Below, piece by piece: positions 22,501-23,671 of a stretch of 23,671 nucleotides of DNA (its first letter is position 1; each line of letters begins with the position of its first letter). The stretch is taken from positions 1-23,671 of the IMG/VR virus record IMGVR_UViG_3300032050_000828; one strand, given 5' to 3'. The translations under genes were made by a program, and so were the position numbers. The notes under the pieces were generated by a model. The model did not search any database and was not told the DNA's origin. It was given only the letters and a program-made list of their open reading frames with translations. Source of the DNA: a virus.

Positions 22501-23671
22501 AAGAAAGTTAATTTGTTTGTCTATCCTATTGCTATTTACATATAAACGTCTGCCATAGCTATCAGGAACAACATAAGTTGGATTTAGAACTGGAGTAGCA
22601 ATAAATCCATTGGATCCTCCATTTCTTCCATTCTCAATTAAATACCTAGCAGTATTTTCCCAACTTCTAGAAGTAAAGTTTTCATTATAATCAACTATAA
22701 GATAACTACTAAATAGTCCATAACTATCTCCTGATAAAGAAGCAAATGTAGAATATGTAACATTTGTTGCTGTTAAAGTACTATCAATTGCTGCTGATAT
22801 TGCAATAGTATCTCCTGATATTCCTCGTAAATTATAATAAGGATCTCCTGCATCATAATATGTTTTAAATCCTAATTGTTGTGTATCAAAATTATATACC
22901 TTAAAAAATCCTGTATCATATGAATTGCCTACAGGCCAATTTTTTGTACTATCTTGAAATAACTCTGATCTAACACCATCATTGCGCCCTACTACCCAAT
23001 TAGGTACTCCCGTAGGACATGGTGGAGCAACAGGGCCACCAGCAATACAAGCACAAGGCATTGTAGAACAAAGTATAGGTTGTTCAGGAGGTGCACTTGT
23101 AATAGTACCCATTGCTGCAGTTGGTCCAGTTGTTATATTATTCCAAGCTGTAATATTACCTCTTTTTAAATAATTAGTTTGAGCATAAGTACCTACATGA
23201 CCCACACTCCAAGTCCCCACTAATGGATTTAATACAATACGAAAGTTGTTAGATGAACCATCAGTAAATACATACAAGTAATTATCTGTAGTATTATACT
23301 CCATTAATCTTATAGGAGTTGTAGGACCATTAAATAGAAGAGAAAGATCTTGACTATCTACAAAAGTAGTTCCATTATACACTGATACTGTAGTGTTATC
23401 TGCAACATAAATATATCCTGTATTAGAATTAGTTGCAATGTTTAAAGAGTAGTCTCCACCACTAACAATATGATCTAAAGAATATACAGTAGTAGGTGGT
23501 GCTTGTTCAACTAATGCCATTGTCCAAATAGGTATATCAATATCGTGACCATAACTAGTTGGAGGATCTACAAGATTAACATCTGATGCTATAATTTCTG
23601 CAGTAGTTGATGTATAATATGATGCATATAAAAAGTCATTATAACTTACAGAAGAAGAAGTTGCATATGCA
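19579..23671 (-). CDS. Large beta-propeller-like tail fibre or receptor-binding protein (5' end beyond window)
   Basis: The frame is open from the stop at 19579 to the right window edge, about 1363 visible residues. An ATG at 23520 begins MALVEQAPPTT, but the 50 codons upstream are in frame, stop-free and protein-like (ending YGHDIDIPIWT), and that ATG has no ribosome binding site, so the true start is probably outside the window. Most of the chain is short beta repeats of propeller type (such as GYIYVADNTTVSVYN, NYLYVFTDGSSN, LVYGIARDA), typical of phage adhesins. A Pro-Cys-rich loop lies near 22990-23100. Two related domains of about 90 residues lie near 20975-21275 and 20370-20622, sharing the motif AVG-x-V-x-x-I-S-G-I. 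Probably a host-recognition fibre, coupled to the next gene by TAATG overlap. Confidence 0.75.
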   Translation of the reverse strand, partial: AYATSSSVSYNDFLYASYYTSTTAEIIASDVNLVDPPTSYGHDIDIPIWTMALVEQAPPTTVYSLDHIVSGGDYSLNIATNSNTGYIYVADNTTVSVYNGTTFVDSQDLSLLFNGPTTPIRLMEYNTTDNYLYVFTDGSSNNFRIVLNPLVGTWSVGHVGTYAQTNYLKRGNITAWNNITTGPTAAMGTITSAPPEQPILCSTMPCACIAGGPVAPPCPTGVPNWVVGRNDGVRSELFQDSTKNWPVGNSYDTGFFKVYNFDTQQLGFKTYYDAGDPYYNLRGISGDTIAISAAIDSTLTATNVTYSTFASLSGDSYGLFSSYLIVDYNENFTSRSWENTARYLIENGRNGGSNGFIATPVLNPTYVVPDSYGRRLYVNSNRIDKQINFLQGLDDTSEYLLYEIKDGGTCYNTNNNKVFVSLDGGVVQVIPSSGSPIITIQLYKDFPGTTTQVDGSLQMVADPNSNLVYGIARDARSDVDDMNIYVFNQTAQVGVIAGSGLWDENICGQISMDSDFLYFTGKYTRNFYQYNVVTEAWNVEVVPSVYEKFDGYEYGPASPLSRLQGGIERIQGATHIGGGKFVVMNYLQQTFSTELKYVYDVANLFVYDYATNTVDQALVGTGVSSYSGAATSYNLNYHGEFFGINDYNTDYCYGGLGIKVDSNGRIFWKKAVSDQIYMSESHTESGVAQIWGTGAAGDCPASKLIRIWNIQSNGSLVQSKRTILDAYSQFSYIAYDSFNERVITIPITQSNVSAQFYVINPNNLVGSYGVNDNGITGKYNVASNIGGLAVSTYLSGKQTTVYDVSIDNVLNTITYSVRPNAINAGYNGIFPHHYAVGEVVKISGIVSSPVDELNFPNSNTSSTTYATILSVTPTTFTIANDYNATATYTSGGTVIDAVWASIYTASNFGSMAIDNKGSIILTGTGAGNGITGYNNAGTTFVLKYESDDLFTQRENPKVYTTGITSSPCVATPDQLFRGLGTPSVGRGHGQLSNAFLLHVPTQNTYWVMGSKNPSCTISGITGVTYNPIAQTIRYDIPNSFAVGKVISISGIIPSTFNLTRVPIIAADPTGFEISYTGASPGTYVSDGSVSLSGNYVIKVLDDATLATIATIDLSFINGLLDIWGNPDSFGGRFQYSEDTDEIYLYSNNPTEPVYVFSTITNSLVRSSSFNRMTNPYNKLSTVFTLENAYGVPYFSAYALTDTPTRLWFRLDLGNRTYQDDTHDYLNITSSDGLTSATDTYDLYSFSNLSDTFGQWKVNTDTTWASIPGGSNITVNANEIIEFTMFSTSNTLLSVENTTTSTIYDVPSYTNLATFPTYNTLNSMLAFVIKADSVNLSNGDVLLFTFDNPQNPSCPFINSVTINF

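Noticed and set aside
1-23671. Stop-codon reassignment (TAG to Gln or TGA to Trp), common in crAss-like phages
   Set aside because: No gene needs recoding to stay open and TGA ends two genes at overlapping junctions. TAG is not used as a stop at any of the ten visible gene ends, but no in-frame TAG was seen either, so the standard code suffices.
1-23671. CRISPR arrays, insertion sequences, attachment sites, replication origin
   Set aside because: No regularly spaced direct repeats, transposase, integrase or iteron cluster was visible; coding density leaves almost no room.

Overview
The window looks like the late (virion and lysis) region of a crAss-like phage (order Crassvirales), a podovirus of Bacteroidetes-type hosts. 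The evidence is the gene order and several recognisable family proteins: a GH24 endolysin, two ring-type tail proteins, a very large muzzle/stabilization-type tail protein, and then giant virion-associated proteins. The DNA is AT-rich and tightly packed. Every gene I can support is on the minus strand, so transcription runs from high to low coordinates. All ten visible gene ends use TAA or TGA and every frame is open under the standard code.

Reading in the direction of transcription: (1) 23671-19579, a beta-propeller-like tail fibre or adhesin, cut off at its N-terminus by the window edge, then 19579-18602, a smaller fibronectin-like partner. (2) 18601-18528, a 74-base gap holding a strong two-tier hairpin. 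(3) 18527-17223, a metallophosphoesterase. (4) 17180-13898, a compact overlapping block: a conserved protein of unknown function, the endolysin, two ring proteins and a small HExxH putative metallopeptidase. (5) 13905-8662, a 1747-residue muzzle-type tail protein with an unusual internal hydrophobic region. (6) 8665-1301, a 2454-residue protein that reads as a string of separate enzyme modules. (7) 1292-1, the N-terminal 430 residues of another virion-type protein, cut by the left edge.

The most remarkable item is the 2454-residue protein. Seven modules are each introduced by a variant of a short header (consensus GG-S-L-P-K-A-Q-x-G). In order they are: HExxH peptidase-like, a second HExxH peptidase-like, ADP-ribosyltransferase-like, muramidase-like, lysozyme-like, an unrecognised module of about 95 residues, and a long unrecognised region ending in an N-acetylmuramoyl-L-alanine amidase. 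The truncated neighbour at the left edge carries the same header several times. The gene sits just after the muzzle gene, where related phages keep their ejected cargo proteins. I infer a multi-enzyme virion cargo polyprotein, possibly processed at or near the headers. Processing and ejection are hypotheses; the modules and repeats are visible in the sequence.

Working together, the fibre genes would recognise the host, the ring and muzzle proteins would build the short tail, the multi-enzyme protein would open the cell wall and act at or after entry, and the separate endolysin would lyse the host at the end of infection.
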